This document shows positions 16,073-16,173 of a stretch of 16,173 bases of DNA, one piece after another. The stretch covers positions 1 to 16,173 of the forward strand of contig JAAYZQ010000482.1 of assembly GCA_012514775.1 (NCBI GenBank). Direction: 5' to 3'. This DNA comes from Anaerolineaceae bacterium. GTDB lineage: Bacteria > Chloroflexota > Anaerolineae > JAAYZQ01. The notes beneath the pieces were generated by a model. The model was not told the DNA's origin, did not search any database, and saw only the letters and a list, made by a program, of their open reading frames with translations. Numbering within the stretch: the stretch's first letter is position 1; the number at the start of each line of letters is the position of its first letter. A program made the translations under genes and the position numbers.

Positions 16073-16094
16073 GCGCGGGCTGGCGTAGCCGCGC
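16073..16094 (+). terminator. Hairpin, possible terminator
   Basis: GCGCGGGCT (16073-16081) pairs with AGCCGCGC (16087-16094) with one bulged G and a 5-base loop, downstream of the 85-aa gene and its continuation. Only TTCTGT follows, not a real T tract, so termination is uncertain. Confidence 0.3.
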
Positions 16095-16097
16095 TTC

Positions 16098-16173
16098 TGT
16101 CAACTTTCACCTGTTAATGTACCACTTGCTTTCGGCAAGGATGCGCCATGTGTTTTCGGCAACGATGTACCAC
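16098..16173. mobile_element. Probable insertion-sequence end (IS21-like), body outside window
   Basis: Starting at TGTCAACTTTCACC (16098) the DNA changes character and shows about three units of a 24-base tandem repeat. Their ends are ATGTACCACT (16117-16126), GATGCGCCATG (to 16150) and GATGTACCAC (to 16173). Between them lie TGCTTTCGGCAA (16127) and TGTTTTCGGCAA (16151). Multiple tandem copies of a roughly 20-base site beside a TG terminus are characteristic of IS21-family ends, where the IstA transposase binds. No transposase gene is present in the visible part. Confidence 0.45.

Overview
The window looks like a high-GC chromosome segment from a Chloroflexota-type bacterium, probably Anaerolineae-like. 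The clues are a secreted protein built from phrases of the type 'LAVSPAYAxDxTVFA' plus Asp-boxes, its short C-terminal tail 'FLPLILKGGS', a ParB-like/DUF4032-type protein, and strongly GC-biased third codon positions. The lineage is inferred from style, not from a marker gene. Almost every gene lies on the minus strand.

Reading in the minus direction from the right: a small four-helix membrane protein (15316-14645) sits behind a near-consensus sigma-70 promoter. A dodecin (14493-14284) follows. A truncated plus-strand DinB-family remnant (14030-14233) faces the dodecin, with a perfect hairpin between them. Next comes a two-gene unit with its own promoter at 13990-13962: a 1557-aa secreted protein with about 25 Asp-box repeats (13915-9242), then, 17 bases on, a ParB-like-nuclease-fold regulator (9224-8286).

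After a 386-base gap holding a textbook promoter (TTGACT-17-TATAAT), an AT-rich palindrome and an unusually long leader of about 238 nt, a second operon runs off the left edge. Its first product is a giant protein that is currently two reading frames (7899-5164 and 5167-3671). They are separated by what looks like a single-base frameshift in a C4 run, and repair would give about 1409 aa with a fibronectin type III module. The second product is a 618-aa protein with an NlpC/P60- or CHAP-like Cys/His pair. The third is a large beta-rich protein, cut by the window edge after 595 codons. None of the three has a visible signal peptide. They look like a coherent, uncharacterised set of large structural proteins plus one hydrolase, and are the best candidate here for an undescribed system.

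The right end holds an 85-aa plus-strand gene of unknown function (15654-15911) whose frame continues, coding-like, past its stop. It also holds a hairpin and, in the last 76 bases, 24-base tandem repeats that resemble the end of an IS21-type insertion sequence whose body lies outside the window.
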